Source of the DNA: Acanthosepion esculentum | Taxonomy: Eukaryota > Mollusca > Cephalopoda > Sepiida > Sepiidae | Assembly (NCBI GenBank): GCA_964036315.1 | Contig: CAXIWW010000817.1 | Span: 6,979,501-7,043,500 of the forward strand | DNA: 64,000 bases | Direction of reading: 5' to 3' | In this document: positions 1-12,480 of the stretch, one piece after another | Layout: each line of letters opens with the position of its first letter | How positions within the stretch are numbered: the stretch's first letter is position 1 | Translations under genes and position numbers: made by a program | The notes under the pieces: model-generated | Seen by the model: only the letters and a program-made list of their open reading frames with translations | What the model was told of the DNA's origin: nothing | Database searches by the model: none

Positions 1-107
1 AGTCCCACGCAGACGAACCCCCACCCAGGAGATAGTGCCAGAATGTCCCACGCAGACGACCCACAGTCCCAGAATGTCCCACGCAGACGACCCCCACCAA
101 GGAGACA

Positions 108-1038
108 GTCCAAGAAAGTCCCACGCAGACGATCCCCCACCCAGAAGAGAGTCCCTGAAAGTCCCACGCAGACAACCCCCATTCCCAGAAAGTCCCACGC
201 AGACGACTCCCCACCGAGGAGACAGTCCCAGAAAGTCCCACGCAGACGAGCCCAGTCCCTGAAAGTCCCAAGCAGACGATCTCCCACGCAGGAGACAGTC
301 CCAGAAAGACCCACGCAGACGAACCCCCACCCAGGAGAAAGTCCCAGAAAGTCCCACGCAGAGGAGCCCAGTCCCAGAAAGTCCCACGCAGACGACCCCC
401 ACCCAGGAGACAGTCCCAGAAACTACCACGCAGATGACACCCAGTCTCAGAAAGTCCCAGGCAGACGAATCCCCACCCAGGAGACAGTCCCAGAAAATCC
501 CACGCAGACGACGCCCCACCCAGTAGAGAGTCCAAAAAAGATCCACGCAGACGACACCGAGTCCTAGAAAGTCCCATACAGACGACCCCCCCACCCAGGA
601 GACAGTCCCAGAAAGTAACACGCAGACGACCCCCAGTCCCAGAAAGTCCAACGCAGACGACCACCAGTCCCACAAAGTCCCACGCAGACGACCCCCCACC
701 CAGGAGACAGTCCCAGAAAGTCCCACGCAGACGAACCACAGTCCCAGAATGTCCCACGCAGACGCCCCACACCAAGGAGACAGTCCCAGAAAGTCCCTCG
801 CAGACGATCCCCCACCCAGAAGAGAGTCCCTGAAAGTCCCACGCAGACTACCCCCCACCCAGGAGACAGTCCCAGAAAGTCCCACGCAGACGACCCCCAG
901 TCCCAGAAAGTCCCACGCGGACGAACCCCACCAAGGAGACTGTCCCAGAAAGTCCCACGCAGACGACACCCAGTCCCTGAAAGTCCCAAGCAGACGACCT
1001 CCCACGCAGGAGACAGTCCCAGAAAGTCCCACGCAGAC
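108..1038 (+). repeat. Segmental duplication in satellite A, pair 1 copy 1 (offset 2313)
   Basis: About 930 bp match 2421-3351 at a constant offset of 2313 bp, including rare variants such as the ATTCCCAG monomer, the CGCAGATGACACC monomer and the GAGTCCTAGAAAG monomer. The match ends near 1038, where this copy continues with CCACCCAGGAG and the other continues with CCAGTCCCAC. Only scattered substitutions are visible. Confidence 0.82.
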
Positions 1039-1039
1039 G

Positions 1040-2174
1040 ACCCCCCACCCAGGAGAGAGTCCAAGAAAGACCCACGCAGACGACCCCGAGTCCAAGAAAG
1101 TCCCACGCACACGACCACCAGTCCCACAATGCACCTACGCAGACGACCCCCCACCAAGGAGACAGTCCCAGAAAGTCCCACGCAGACGACCACCCCACCC
1201 ATGAGACAGTCCCAGAAAGTCCCACGGAGACGACCCACTGTCCCAGAAAGTCCCACGCAGACGCCCCCCAGTCACAGAAAGTCCCACGCAGACGAACCCC
1301 ACGCAGGAGACAGTCCCAGAAAGTCCCACGCAGACGACCCCCCACCCAGGAGAGAGTCCAAGAAAGACCCACGCAGACGACCCCGAGTCCAAGAAAGTCC
1401 CACGCACACGACCACCAGTCCCACAATGTCCTACGCAGACGACCCCCCACCAAGGAGACAGTCCCAGAAAGTCCCACGCAGACGACCACCCCACCCATGA
1501 GACAGTCCCAGAAAGTCCCACGGGGACGACCCACTGTCCCAGAAAGTCCCACGCAGACGCCCCCCAGTCCCAGAAAGTCCCACGCAGACGAACCCCACCC
1601 AGGAGACTGTCCCAGAAACTCCCACGCAGACGACACCCAGTCCCTGAAAATCCCAAGCAGACGACCTCCCACGCAGGAGACAGTCCCAGAAAGTCCCACG
1701 CAGAGGAACCCCCACCCAGGAGACAGTCCCAGAAAGACCGACGCAGACGACCCCCCACCCAGGAGAAAGTCCCAGAAAGTCCCACGCAGACGAGCCCAGT
1801 CCCAGAAAGTCCCACGCAGACGACCCCCACCCAGGAGACAGTCCCAGAAACTACCACGCAGATGACACCCAGTCTCAGAAAGTCCCAGGCAGACGAATCC
1901 CCACCCTGGAGACAGTCCCAGAAAGTCCCACGCAGACGACGCCCCACCCAGGAGAGAGTCCAAAAAAGATCCACGCAGACGACACCGAGTCCTAGAAAGT
2001 CCCATACAGACGACCCCCCACCAAGGAGACTGTCCCAGAAAGTAACACGCAGACGACCCCCAGTCCCAGAAAGTCCCACGCAGACGACCACCAGTCCCAC
2101 AAAGTCCCACGCAGACGACACCCCACCAAGGAGACAGACCCAGATATCCCACGCAGACGACCCCCAGTCCCACG
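1040..2174 (+). repeat. Segmental duplication in satellite A, pair 2 copy 1 (offset 5322)
   Basis: About 1.13 kb match 6362-7496 at offset 5322. Differences noticed are few: CACAATGCACC near 1128 versus CACAATGTCC, CACCCTGGAG near 1908 versus CACCCAGGAG, and GACGACGCC near 1941 versus GACGATGCC. The match ends where this copy reads CCCACGCTG (2169) and the other reads CCCAGAAAG. Confidence 0.83.
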
Positions 2175-2420
2175 CTGACGACCCCCACCCAGGAGACAGA
2201 CTCAGAAATTCCCACGCAGACGAACCCCCACGCATGAGACAGTCCCAGAAAGTCCAACGCAGACGAACCCCCACCCAGGAGACATTCCCAGAAAGACCCA
2301 CGCAGACGACCCCCAGTCCCAGAAAGTGCCACGCAGACGACCCCCAGTCCCACAAAGTCCCACGCAGACGACCCCCCACCCAGGAGATAGTGCCAGAATG
2401 TCCCACGCAGACGACCCACA

Positions 2421-3351
2421 GTCCCAGAAAGTCCCACGCAGACGATCCCCCACCCAGAAGAGAGTCCCTGAAAGTCCCACGCAGACAACCCCCATTCCCA
2501 GAAAGTCCCACGCAGACGACTCCCCACCGAGGAGACAGTCCCAGAAAGTCCCACGCAGACGAGCCCAGTCCCTGAAAGTCCCAAGCAGACGATCTCCCAC
2601 GCAGGAGACAGTCCCAGAAAGACCCACGCAGACGAACCCCCACCCAGGAGAAAGTCCCAGAAAGTCCCACGCAGAGGAGCCCAGTCCCAGAAAGTCCCAC
2701 GCAGACGACACCCACCCAGGAGACAGTCCCAGAAACTACCACGCAGATGACACCCAGTCTCAGAAAGTCCCAGGCAGACGAATCCCCACCCAGGAGACAG
2801 TCCCAGAAAATCCCACGCAGACGACGCCCCACCCAGTAGAGAGTCCAAAAAAGATCCACGCAGACGACACCGAGTCCTAGAAAGTCCCATACAGACGACC
2901 CCCCCACCCAGGAGACAGTCCCAGAAAGTAACACGCAGACGACCCCCAGTCCCAGAAAGTCCAACGCAGACGACCACCAGTCCCACAAAGTCCCACGCAG
3001 ACGACCCCCCACCCAGGAGACAGTCCCAGAAAGTCCCACGCAGACGAACCACAGTCCCAGAATGTCCCACGCAGACGCCCCACACCAAGGAGACAGTCCC
3101 AGAAAGTCCCTCGCAGACGATCCCCCACCCAGAAGAGAGTCCCTGAAAGTCCCACGCAGACTACCCCCCACCCAGGAGACAGTCCCAGAAAGTCCCACGC
3201 AGACGACCCCCAGTCCCAGAAAGTCCCACGCGGACGAACCCCACCAAGGAGACTGTCCCAGAAAGTCCCACGCAGACGACACCCAGTCCCTGAAAGTCCC
3301 AAGCAGACGACTTCCCACGCAGGAGACAGTCCCAGAAAGTCCCACGCAGAC
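2421..3351 (+). repeat. Segmental duplication in satellite A, pair 1 copy 2 (offset 2313)
   Basis: Partner of 108-1038. Order and spelling of variant monomers are conserved, with a few substitutions (for example GACCTCCC here reads GACTTCCC near 3308). The lack of length change over 0.9 kb points to one duplication event and not to convergent monomer homogenisation. Confidence 0.82.
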
Positions 3352-6300
3352 GACCACCAGTCCCACAAAGTCCCACGCAGACGACCCCCCACCCAGGAGA
3401 TAGTGCCAGAATGTCCCACGCAGACGACCCACAATCCCAGAATGTCCCACGCAGACGACCCCCACCAAGGAGACAGTCCCAGAAAGTCCCACGCAGACGA
3501 TCCCCCACCCAGAAGAGAGTCACTGAAAGTCCCACGCAGACAACCCCCAGTCCCAGAAAGTCCCACGAAGACGAACCCCAGTCCCAGAATGTCCCACGCA
3601 GAAGACCCCCTGTCCCAGAATGTCCCACGCAGACGACCCCCTGTCTCAGAAAGTCCCAAGCAGACGACTCCCCACCCAGGAGACAGTCCCAGAAAGTCCC
3701 ACGCAGACTACCCCCCACCCAGGAGACAGTCCCAGAAAGTCCCACGCAGACGACCCCCAGTCCCAGAAAGTCCCACGCGGACGAACCCCACCAAGGAGAC
3801 TGTCCCAGAAAGTCCCACGCAGACGACACCCAGTCCCTGAAAGTCCCAAGCAGACGACCTCCCACGCAGGAGACAGTCCCAGAAAGTCCCACGCAGACGA
3901 CCCCCCACCCAGGAGAGAGTCCAAGAAAGACCCACGCAGACGACCCCGAGTCCAAGAAAGTCCCACGCACACGACCACCAGTCCCACAATGTCCTACGCA
4001 GACGACCCCCCACCAAGGAGACAGTCCCAGAAAGTCCCACGCAGACGACCACCCCACCCATGAGACAGTCCCAGAAAGTCCCACGGGGACGACCCACTGT
4101 CCCAGAAAGTCCCACGCAGACGACGCCCCACCCAGGAGAGAGTCCAAAAAAGATCCACGCAGACGACACCGAGTCCTAGAAAGTCCCATACAGACGACCC
4201 CCCACCAAGGAGACTGTCCCAGAAAGTAACACGCAGACGACCCCCAGTCCCAGAAAGTCCCACGCAGACGACCACCAGTCCCACAAAGTCCCACGCAGAC
4301 GACACCCCACCAAGGAGACAGACCCAGATATCCCACGCAGACGACCCCCAGTCCCACGCTGACGACCCCCACCCAGGAGACAGACTCAGAAATTCCCACG
4401 CAGACGAACCCCCACGCATGAGACAGTCCCAGAAAGTCCAACGCAGACGAACCCCCACCCAGGAGACATTCCCAGAAAGACCCACGCAGACGACCCCCAG
4501 TCCCAGAAAGTGCCACGCAGACGACCCCCAGTCCCACAAAGTCCCACGCAGACGACCCCCCACCCAGGAGATAGTGCCAGAATGTCCCACGCAGACGACC
4601 CACAGTCCCAGAAAGTCCCACGCAGACGATCCCCCACCCAGAAGAGAGTCCCTGAAAGTCCCACGCAGACAACCCCCATTCCCAGAAAGTCCCACGCAGA
4701 CGAGCCCAGTCCCTGAAAGTCCCAAGCAGACGATCTCCCACGCAGGAGACAGTCCCAGAAAGACCCACGCAGACGAACCCCCACCCAGGAGAAAGTCCCA
4801 GAAAGTCCCACGCAGAGGAGCCCAGTCCCAGAAAGTCCCACGCAGACGACACCCACCCAGGAGACAGTCCCAGAAACTACCACGCAGATGACACCCAGTC
4901 TCAGAAAGTCCCAGGCAGACGAATCCCCACCCAGGAGACAGTCCCAGAAAATCCCACGCAGACGACGCCCCACCCAGTAGAGAGTCCAAAAAAGATCCAC
5001 GCAGACGACACCGAGTCCTAGAAAGTCCCATACAGACGACCCCCCCCCACCCAGGAGACAGTCCCAGAAAGTAACACGCAGACGACCCCCAGTCCCAGAA
5101 AGTCCAACGCAGACGACCACCAGTCCCACAAAGTCCCACGCAGACGACCCCCCACCCAGGAGACAGTCCCAGAAAGTCCCACGCAGACGAACCACAGTCC
5201 CAGAATGTCCCACGCAGACGCCCCACACCAAGGAGACAGTCCCAGAAAGTCCCTCGCAGACGATCCCCCACCCAGAAGAGAGTCCCTGAAAGTCCCACGC
5301 AGACTACCCCCCACCCAGGAGACAGTCCCAGAAAGTCCCACGCAGACGACCCCCAGTCCCAGAAAGTCCCACGCGGACGAACCCCACCAAGGAGACTGTC
5401 CCAGAAAGTCCCACGCAGACGACACCCAGTCCCTGAAAGTCCCAAGCAGACGACCTCCCACGCAGGAGACAGTCCCAGAAAGTCCCACGCAGACGACCCC
5501 CCACCCAGGAGAGAGTCCAAGAAAGACCGACGCATACGACCACCAGTCCCACAATGTCCTACGCAGACGACCCCCCACCAAGGAGACAGTCCCAGAAAGT
5601 CCCACGCAGACGACCACCCCACCCATGAGACAGTCACAGAAAGTCCCACGGAGACGACCCACTGTCCCAGAAAGTCCCACGCAGACGCCCCCCAGTCCCA
5701 GAAAGTCCCACGCAGACGAACCCCACCCAGGAGACTGTCCCAGAAACTCCCACGTAGACGACACCCAGTCCCTGAAAGTCCCAAGCGGACGACCTCCCAC
5801 GCAGGAGACAGTCCCAGAAAGTCCCACGCAGAGGAACCCCCACCCAGGAGACAGTCCCAGAAAGACCGACGCAGACGACCCCCCCACCCAGGAGAAAGTC
5901 CCAGAAAGTCCCACGCAGACGAGCCCAGTCCCAGAAAGTCCCACGCAGACGACCCCCACCCAGGAGACAGTCCCAGAAACTACCACGCAGATGACACCCA
6001 GTCTCAGAAAGTCCTAGGCAGACGAATCCCCACCCAGGAGACAGTCCCAGAAAGTCCCACGCAGACGACGCCCCACCCAGGAGAGAGTCCAAAAAAGATC
6101 CACGCAGACGACACCGATTCCTAGAAAGTCCCATACAGACGACCCCCCACCAAGGAGACTGTCCCAGAAAGTAACACGCAGACGACCCCCAGTCCCAGAA
6201 AGTCCCACGCAGACGACCACCAGTCCCACAAAGTCCCACGCAGACGACACCCCACCAAGGAGACAGACCCAGATATCCCACGCAGACGACCCCCAGTCCC

Positions 6301-6361
6301 AGAAAGTCCCATGCAGACGACCCCCCACCCAGGAGACAGACCCAGAAAGTCCCACGCAGAC

Positions 6362-7496
6362 GACCCCCCACCCAGGAGAGAGTCCAAGAAAGACCCACGC
6401 AGACGACCCCGAGTCCAAGAAAGTCCCACGCACACGACCACCAGTCCCACAATGTCCTACGCAGACGACCCCCCACCAAGGAGACAGTCCCAGAAAGTCC
6501 CACGCAGACGACCACCCCACCCATGAGACAGTCCCAGAAAGTCCCACGGAGACGACCCACTGTCCCAGAAAGTCCCACGCAGACGCCCCCCAGTCACAGA
6601 AAGTCCCACGCAGACGAACCCCACGCAGGAGACAGTCCCAGAAAGTCCCACGCAGACGACCCCCCACCCAGGAGAGAGTCCAAGAAAGACCCACGCAGAC
6701 GACCCCGAGTCCAAGAAAGTCCCACGCACACGACCACCAGTCCCACAATGTCCTACGCAGACGACCCCCCACCAAGGAGACAGTCCCAGAAAGTCCCACG
6801 CAGACGACCACCCCACCCATGAGACAGTCCCAGAAAGTCCCACGGGGACGACCCACTGTCCCAGAAAGTCCCACGCAGACGCCCCCCAGTCCCAGAAAGT
6901 CCCACGCAGACGAACCCCACCCAGGAGACTGTCCCAGAAACTCCCACGCAGACGACACCCAGTCCCTGAAAATCCCAAGCAGACGACCTCCCACGCAGGA
7001 GACAGTCCCAGAAAGTCCCACGCAGAGGAACCCCCACCCAGGAGACAGTCCCAGAAAGACCGACGCAGACGACCCCCCACCCAGGAGAAAGTCCCAGAAA
7101 GTCCCACGCAGACGAGCCCAGTCCCAGAAAGTCCCACGCAGACGACCCCCACCCAGGAGACAGTCCCAGAAACTACCACGCAGATGACACCCAGTCTCAG
7201 AAAGTCCCAGGCAGACGAATCCCCACCCAGGAGACAGTCCCAGAAAGTCCCACGCAGACGATGCCCCACCCAGGAGAGAGTCCAAAAAAGATCCACGCAG
7301 ACGACACCGAGTCCTAGAAAGTCCCATACAGACGACCCCCCACCAAGGAGACTGTCCCAGAAAGTAACACGCAGACGACCCCCAGTCCCAGAAAGTCCCA
7401 CGCAGACGACCACCAGTCCCACAAAGTCCCACGCAGACGACACCCCACCAAGGAGACAGACCCAGATATCCCACGCAGACGACCCCCAGTCCCAGA
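6362..7496 (+). repeat. Segmental duplication in satellite A, pair 2 copy 2 (offset 5322)
   Basis: Partner of 1040-2174. It overlaps the left part of another duplicated segment (6630-7908), so this stretch took part in at least two separate duplications. Confidence 0.83.
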
Positions 7497-7908
7497 AAGT
7501 CCCATGCAGACGACCCCCCACCCAGGAGACAGACCCATATATCCCACGCAGACAACCCCCAGTCACAGAAAGTCCCACTCACACGAACACCCACCCAGGA
7601 GACAGTCCCAGAAAGTCCCACGCAGGCGACCCCCAGTAAGAGAAAGACCCACGCTGACGACCCCCACCCAGGAGACAGACTCAGAAATTCCCACGCAGAC
7701 GAACCCCCACGCATGAGACAGTCCCAGAAAGTCCAACGCAGACGAACCCCCACCCAGGAGACATTCCCAGAAAGACCCACGCAGACGACCCCCAGTCCCA
7801 GAAAGTGCCACGCAGACGACCCCCAGTCCCACAAAGTCCCACGCAGACGACCCCCCACCCAGGAGATAGTGCCAGAATGTCCCACGCAGACGACCCACAG
7901 TCCCAGAA
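6630..7908 (+). repeat. Segmental duplication in satellite A, pair 3 copy 1 (offset 1688-1689)
   Basis: About 1.28 kb match 8318-9597. The offset changes from 1688 to 1689 at a C-run near 7076/8764, where one copy has an extra C. Rare shared variants include CCCATATATCCC, CACTCACACGAAC and AGATAGTGCC. The match ends where this copy reads CAGAAAGTCC and the other CAGAATGTCC (7908/9597). Confidence 0.83.
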
Positions 7909-8317
7909 AGTCCCACGCAGACGATCCCCCACCCAGAAGAGAGTCCCTGAAAGTCCCACGCAGACAACCCCCATTCCCAGAAAGTCCCACGCAGACGACT
8001 CCCCACCGAGGAGACAGTCCCAGAAAGTCCCACGCAGACGACCCCCAGTCCCAGAATGTCCCACGCAGACGCCCCACACCAAGGAGACAGTCCCAGAAAG
8101 TCCCTCGCAGACGATCCCCCACCCAGAAGAGAGTCCCTGAAAGTCCCACGCAGACTACCCCCCACCCAGGAGACAGTCCCAGAAAGTCCCACGCAGACGA
8201 CCCCCAGTCCCAGAAAGTCCCACGCGGACGAACCCCACCAAGGAGACTGTCCCAGAAAGTCCCACGCAGACGACACCCAGTCCCTGAAAGTCCCAAGCAG
8301 ACGACCTCCCACGCAGG

Positions 8318-9597
8318 AGACAGTCCCAGAAAGTCCCACGCAGACGACCCCCCACCCAGGAGAGAGTCCAAGAAAGACCCACGCAGACGACCCCGAGTCC
8401 AAGAAAGTCCCACGCATACGACCACCAGTCCCACAATGTCCTACGCAGACGACCCCCCACCAAGGAGACAGTCCCAGAAAGTCCCACGCAGACGACCACC
8501 CCACCCATGAGACAGTCCCAGAAAGTCCCACGGAGACGACCCACTGTCCCAGAAAGTCCCACGCAGACGCCCCCCAGTCCCAGAAAGTCCCACGCAGACG
8601 AACCCCACCCAGGAGACTGTCCCAGAAACTCCCACGCAGACGACACCCAGTCCCTGAAAGTCCCAAGCAGACGACCTCCCACGCAGGAGACAGTCCCAGA
8701 AAGTCCCACGCAGAGGAACCCCCACCCAGGAGACAGTCCCAGAAAGACCGACGCAGACGACCCCCCCACCCAGGAGAAAGTCCCAGAAAGTCCCACGCAG
8801 ACGAGCCCAGTCCCAGAAAGTCCCACGCAGACGACCCCCACCCAGGAGACAGTCCCAGAAACTACCACGCAGATGACACCCAGTCTCAGAAAGTCCCAGG
8901 CAGACGAATCCCCACCCAGGAGACAGTCCCAGAAAGTCCCACGCAGACGACGCCCCACCCAGGAGAGAGTCCAAAAAAGATCCACGCAGACGACACCGAG
9001 TCCTAGAAAGTCCCATACAGACGACTCCCCACCAAGGAGACTGTCCCAGAAAGTAACACGCAGACGACCCCCAGTCCCAGAAAGTCCCACGCAGACGACC
9101 ACCAGTCCCACAAAGTCCCAAGCAGACGACACCCCACCAAGGAGACAGACCCAGATATCCCACGCAGACGACCCCCAGTCCCAGAAAGTCCCATGCAGAC
9201 GACCCCCCACCCAGGAGACAGACCCATATATCCCACGCAGACAACCCCCAGTCACAGAAAGTCCCACTCACACGAACACCCACCCAGGAGACAGTCCCAG
9301 AAAGTCCCACGCAGGCGCCCCCCAGTAACAGAAAGACCCACGCTGACGACCCCCACCCAGGAGACAGACTCAGAAATTCCCACGCAGACGAACCCCCACG
9401 CATGAGACAGTCCCAGAAAGTCCAACGCAGACGAACCCCCACCCAGGAGACATTCCCAGAAAGACCCACGCAGACGACCCCCAGTCCCAGAAAGTGCCAC
9501 GCAGACGACCCCCAGTCCCACAAAGTCCCACGCAGACGACCCCCCACCCAGGAGATAGTGCCAGAATGTCCCACGCAGACGACCCACAGTCCCAGAA
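8318..9597 (+). repeat. Segmental duplication in satellite A, pair 3 copy 2 (offset 1688-1689)
   Basis: Partner of 6630-7908, separated from it by about 0.4 kb of array. The near-tandem placement suggests unequal exchange or replication slippage within the array. Confidence 0.83.
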
Positions 9598-9905
9598 TGT
9601 CCCACGCAGACGACCCCCACCAAGGAGACAGTCCCAGAAAGTCCCACGCAGACGATCCCCCACCCAGAAGAGAGTCCCTGAAAGTCCCACGCAGACAACC
9701 CCCATTCCCAGAAAAACCCACGCAGACGACTCCCCACCGAGGAAACAGTCCCAGAAAGTCCCACGCAGACGAGCCCAGTCCCAGAAAGTCCCACGCAGAC
9801 GACCCCCACCCAGGAGACAGTCCCAGAAAGTCCCACGCAGACGACACCCAGTCCCTGAAAGTCCCACGCAGACGAACCCCCACCCAGGAGACAGTCCCAG
9901 AAAGT

Positions 9906-12480
9906 CCCACGCAGACAACACCACACCCAGGAGACAGTCCCAGAAAGTCCCACGCAGACGACCCCCTACCGAGGAGACAGGCACAAAAATTTCCACGCAG
10001 ACGACCCCCCAGTCAGGAGACAGTCCGAGGAAGACCCACGCAGACGACCCCCAGTCCCAGAAAGTCCCACGCAGACGACCGCCCACCCAGGAGACAGTCC
10101 CAGAAAGTCCCACGCAGACGAACCCCAGTCCCAGAAAGTCCCATGCAGACGACCCCCACCCAGGAGACAGTCCCAGATATCCCACGCAGACGACCCCCAC
10201 CCAGGAGAGAGTCCCAGAAAGACCTACGCAGACGAACCCAGTCCCAGAAAGTAACACGCAGATGACCCCCAGTCCCAGAAAGTCCCACGCACACGACCAC
10301 CAGTCCCAGAAAGTCCCACGCAGACGACCCCCCCACCCATGAGACAGTCCCAGAAAGTCCCACGGAGACGACCCACTGTCCCAGAAAGTCCCACGCAGAC
10401 GCCCCCAACCAAGGAGACATTACCAGAAATTCCCACGCAGACGACACCTAGTCCCAGAAAGTCCCACGCAGAAGACACCCTGTCCCAGAAAGTCCCACGC
10501 AGACGACACCCAGTCCCAGAAAATCCCACGCAGTGGACTCTCCACCCAGGAGACAGTCCCAGAAAGTCCCACGGAGAGGACCCACCCACCCAGGAGAGAG
10601 TACCAGAAAGTCCCACGCACACGACTCCACGCCCAGGAAACAGTCCCAGAAAGTGCCACGCAGACGACACGCAATCCCAGAATGTCCCACGCAGACGACC
10701 ACCAGTCCCACAAAGTCCTACGCAGAAACCCCCCCCCACCCAGGAGACAGTCCCAGAAAGTCCCACGCAGACGAAACACCACCCAGGAGTCAGTACCAGA
10801 AAGAGCCACGCAGACGAACCCCTGTCTCAGAAAGTCCCACGCAGACGACTACCCACCCAGGAGACAGTCCCAGAAAGTCCCACGCAGACGACCTCCCACC
10901 CAGGAGACAGTCCCAGAAAGTCCCACGCAGACGACCCCCAGTCCGAGAAAGTCCCACGCAGACGACCCCCACCCAGGAGACAGTCCCAGAAAGTCCCACG
11001 CAGACGACCCCCAGTCCAAGAAAGTCCCCCGCAGACGACCCCCCACCCAGGAGACAGTCACAGAAAGTCCCACGCAGACGATCCCCCACCCAGAAGAGAG
11101 TCCCTGAAAGTCCCACGCAGACAACCCCCATTCCCAGAAAGTCCCACGCAGACGACTCCCCACCGAGGAGACAGTCCCAGAAAGTCCCACGCAGACGAGC
11201 CCAGTCCCAGAAAGTCCCACGCAGACGACCCCCACCCAGGAGACAGTCCCAGAAAGTCCCACGCAGACGACACCCAGTCCCTGAAAGTCCCAAGCAGACG
11301 ATCTCCCACGCAGGAGACAGTCCCAGAAAGTCCCACGCAGACGAACCCCCACCCAGGAGAAAGTCCCAGAAAGTCCCACGCAGAGGAGCCCAGTCCCAGA
11401 AAGTCCCACGCAGACGACCCCCACCCAGGAGACAGTCCCAGAAACTACCACGCAGATTACACCCAGTCTCAGAAAGTCCCAGGCAGACGAATCCCCACCC
11501 AGGAGACAGTCCCAGAAAGTCCCACGCAGACGACGCCCCACCCAGTAGAGAGTCCAAAAAAGATCCACGCAGACGACACCGAGTCCTAGAAAGTCCCATA
11601 CAGACGACCCCCCCACCCAGGAGACAGTCCCAGAAAGTAACACGCAGACGACCCCCAGTCCCAGAAAGTCCAACGCAGACGACCACCAGTCCCACAAAGT
11701 CCCACGCAGACGACCCCCCACCCAGGAGACAGTCCCAGAAAGTCCCACGCAGACGAACCACAGTCCCAGAATGTCCCACGCAGACGCCCCACACCAAGGA
11801 GACAGTCCCAGAAAGTCCCTCGCAGACGATCCCCCACCCAGAAGAGAGTCCCTGAAAGTCCCACGCAGACAACCCCCAGTCCCAGAATGTCCCACGAAGA
11901 CGAACCCCAGTCCAAGAAAGTCCCACGCAGAAGACCCCCTGTCCCAGAAAGTCCCACGCAGACGACACCCAGTCCCAAAAAATCCCACGCAGAGGAACCT
12001 CCACTCAGGAGTCAGTCCCAGAAAGTCCCACGACGACGGACCCCACCCAGGAGTCTGTACCAGAAAGACCCACGCAGACGACCCCCTGTCTCAGAAAGTC
12101 CCAAGCAGACGACTACCCACCCAGGAGACAGTCCCAGAAAGTCCCACGCAGACTACCCCCCACCCTGGAGACAGTCCCAGAAAGTCCCACGCAGACGACC
12201 CCCAGTCCCAGAAAGTCCCACGCACACGAACCACACCCAGGAGACTGTCCCAGAAACTCCCACGCAGACGACACCCAGTCCCTGAAAGTCCCAAGCAGAC
12301 GACCTCCCACGCAGGAGAGAGTCCAAGAAAGACCAACGCAGACGACCCCGAGTCCAAGAAAGTCCCATACAGAAGACCCCGCACCCATTAGACAGTCCCA
12401 GAAAGTCCCACGCAGACGACCCCCAGTCCAAGAAAGTCCCACGCAGACGACCCCCCACCCAGGAGACAGTCACAGAAAGT
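9906..12480 (+). repeat. Satellite A higher-order repeat, copy 1 (about 2575 bp)
   Basis: I set the unit boundary at the variant monomer reading GCAGACAACACC, which recurs at 9906, 12481, 15100 and 16304. Most of this copy aligns with copy 2 at offset 2503. It lacks two blocks of about 116-118 bp and one 43-bp monomer that copy 2 or copy 3 carries. Diagnostic variants are GTGGACTCTCC (near 10533), CACGCCCAGGAAACAG (near 10628) and CGACGACGGACC (near 12030). Confidence 0.88.

Larger units (their letters stand above)
1..9905 (+). repeat. Satellite A, left block: patchwork of kilobase-scale internal duplications
   Basis: Rare variant monomers recur in the same order at several offsets, so this block grew by duplicating long segments as well as single monomers. 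A variant containing GAGTCCTAGAAAG recurs near 557, 1987, 2870, 4170, 5013, 7312 and 9000. A variant with AGACGCCCCACACC recurs near 750, 3065, 5208 and 8060. Three clear matching pairs are listed as separate features, at offsets 2313, 5322 and about 1688. The different offsets do not reduce to a single unit length, unlike the block to the right. Confidence 0.85.

Noticed and set aside
6014..8434. 806-codon minus-strand open frame with GLSGTVSWVG-type repeats
   Set aside because: It is the complement of the same stop-free monomers, with the same frame rotation. It is not a repeat-domain protein family I recognise.
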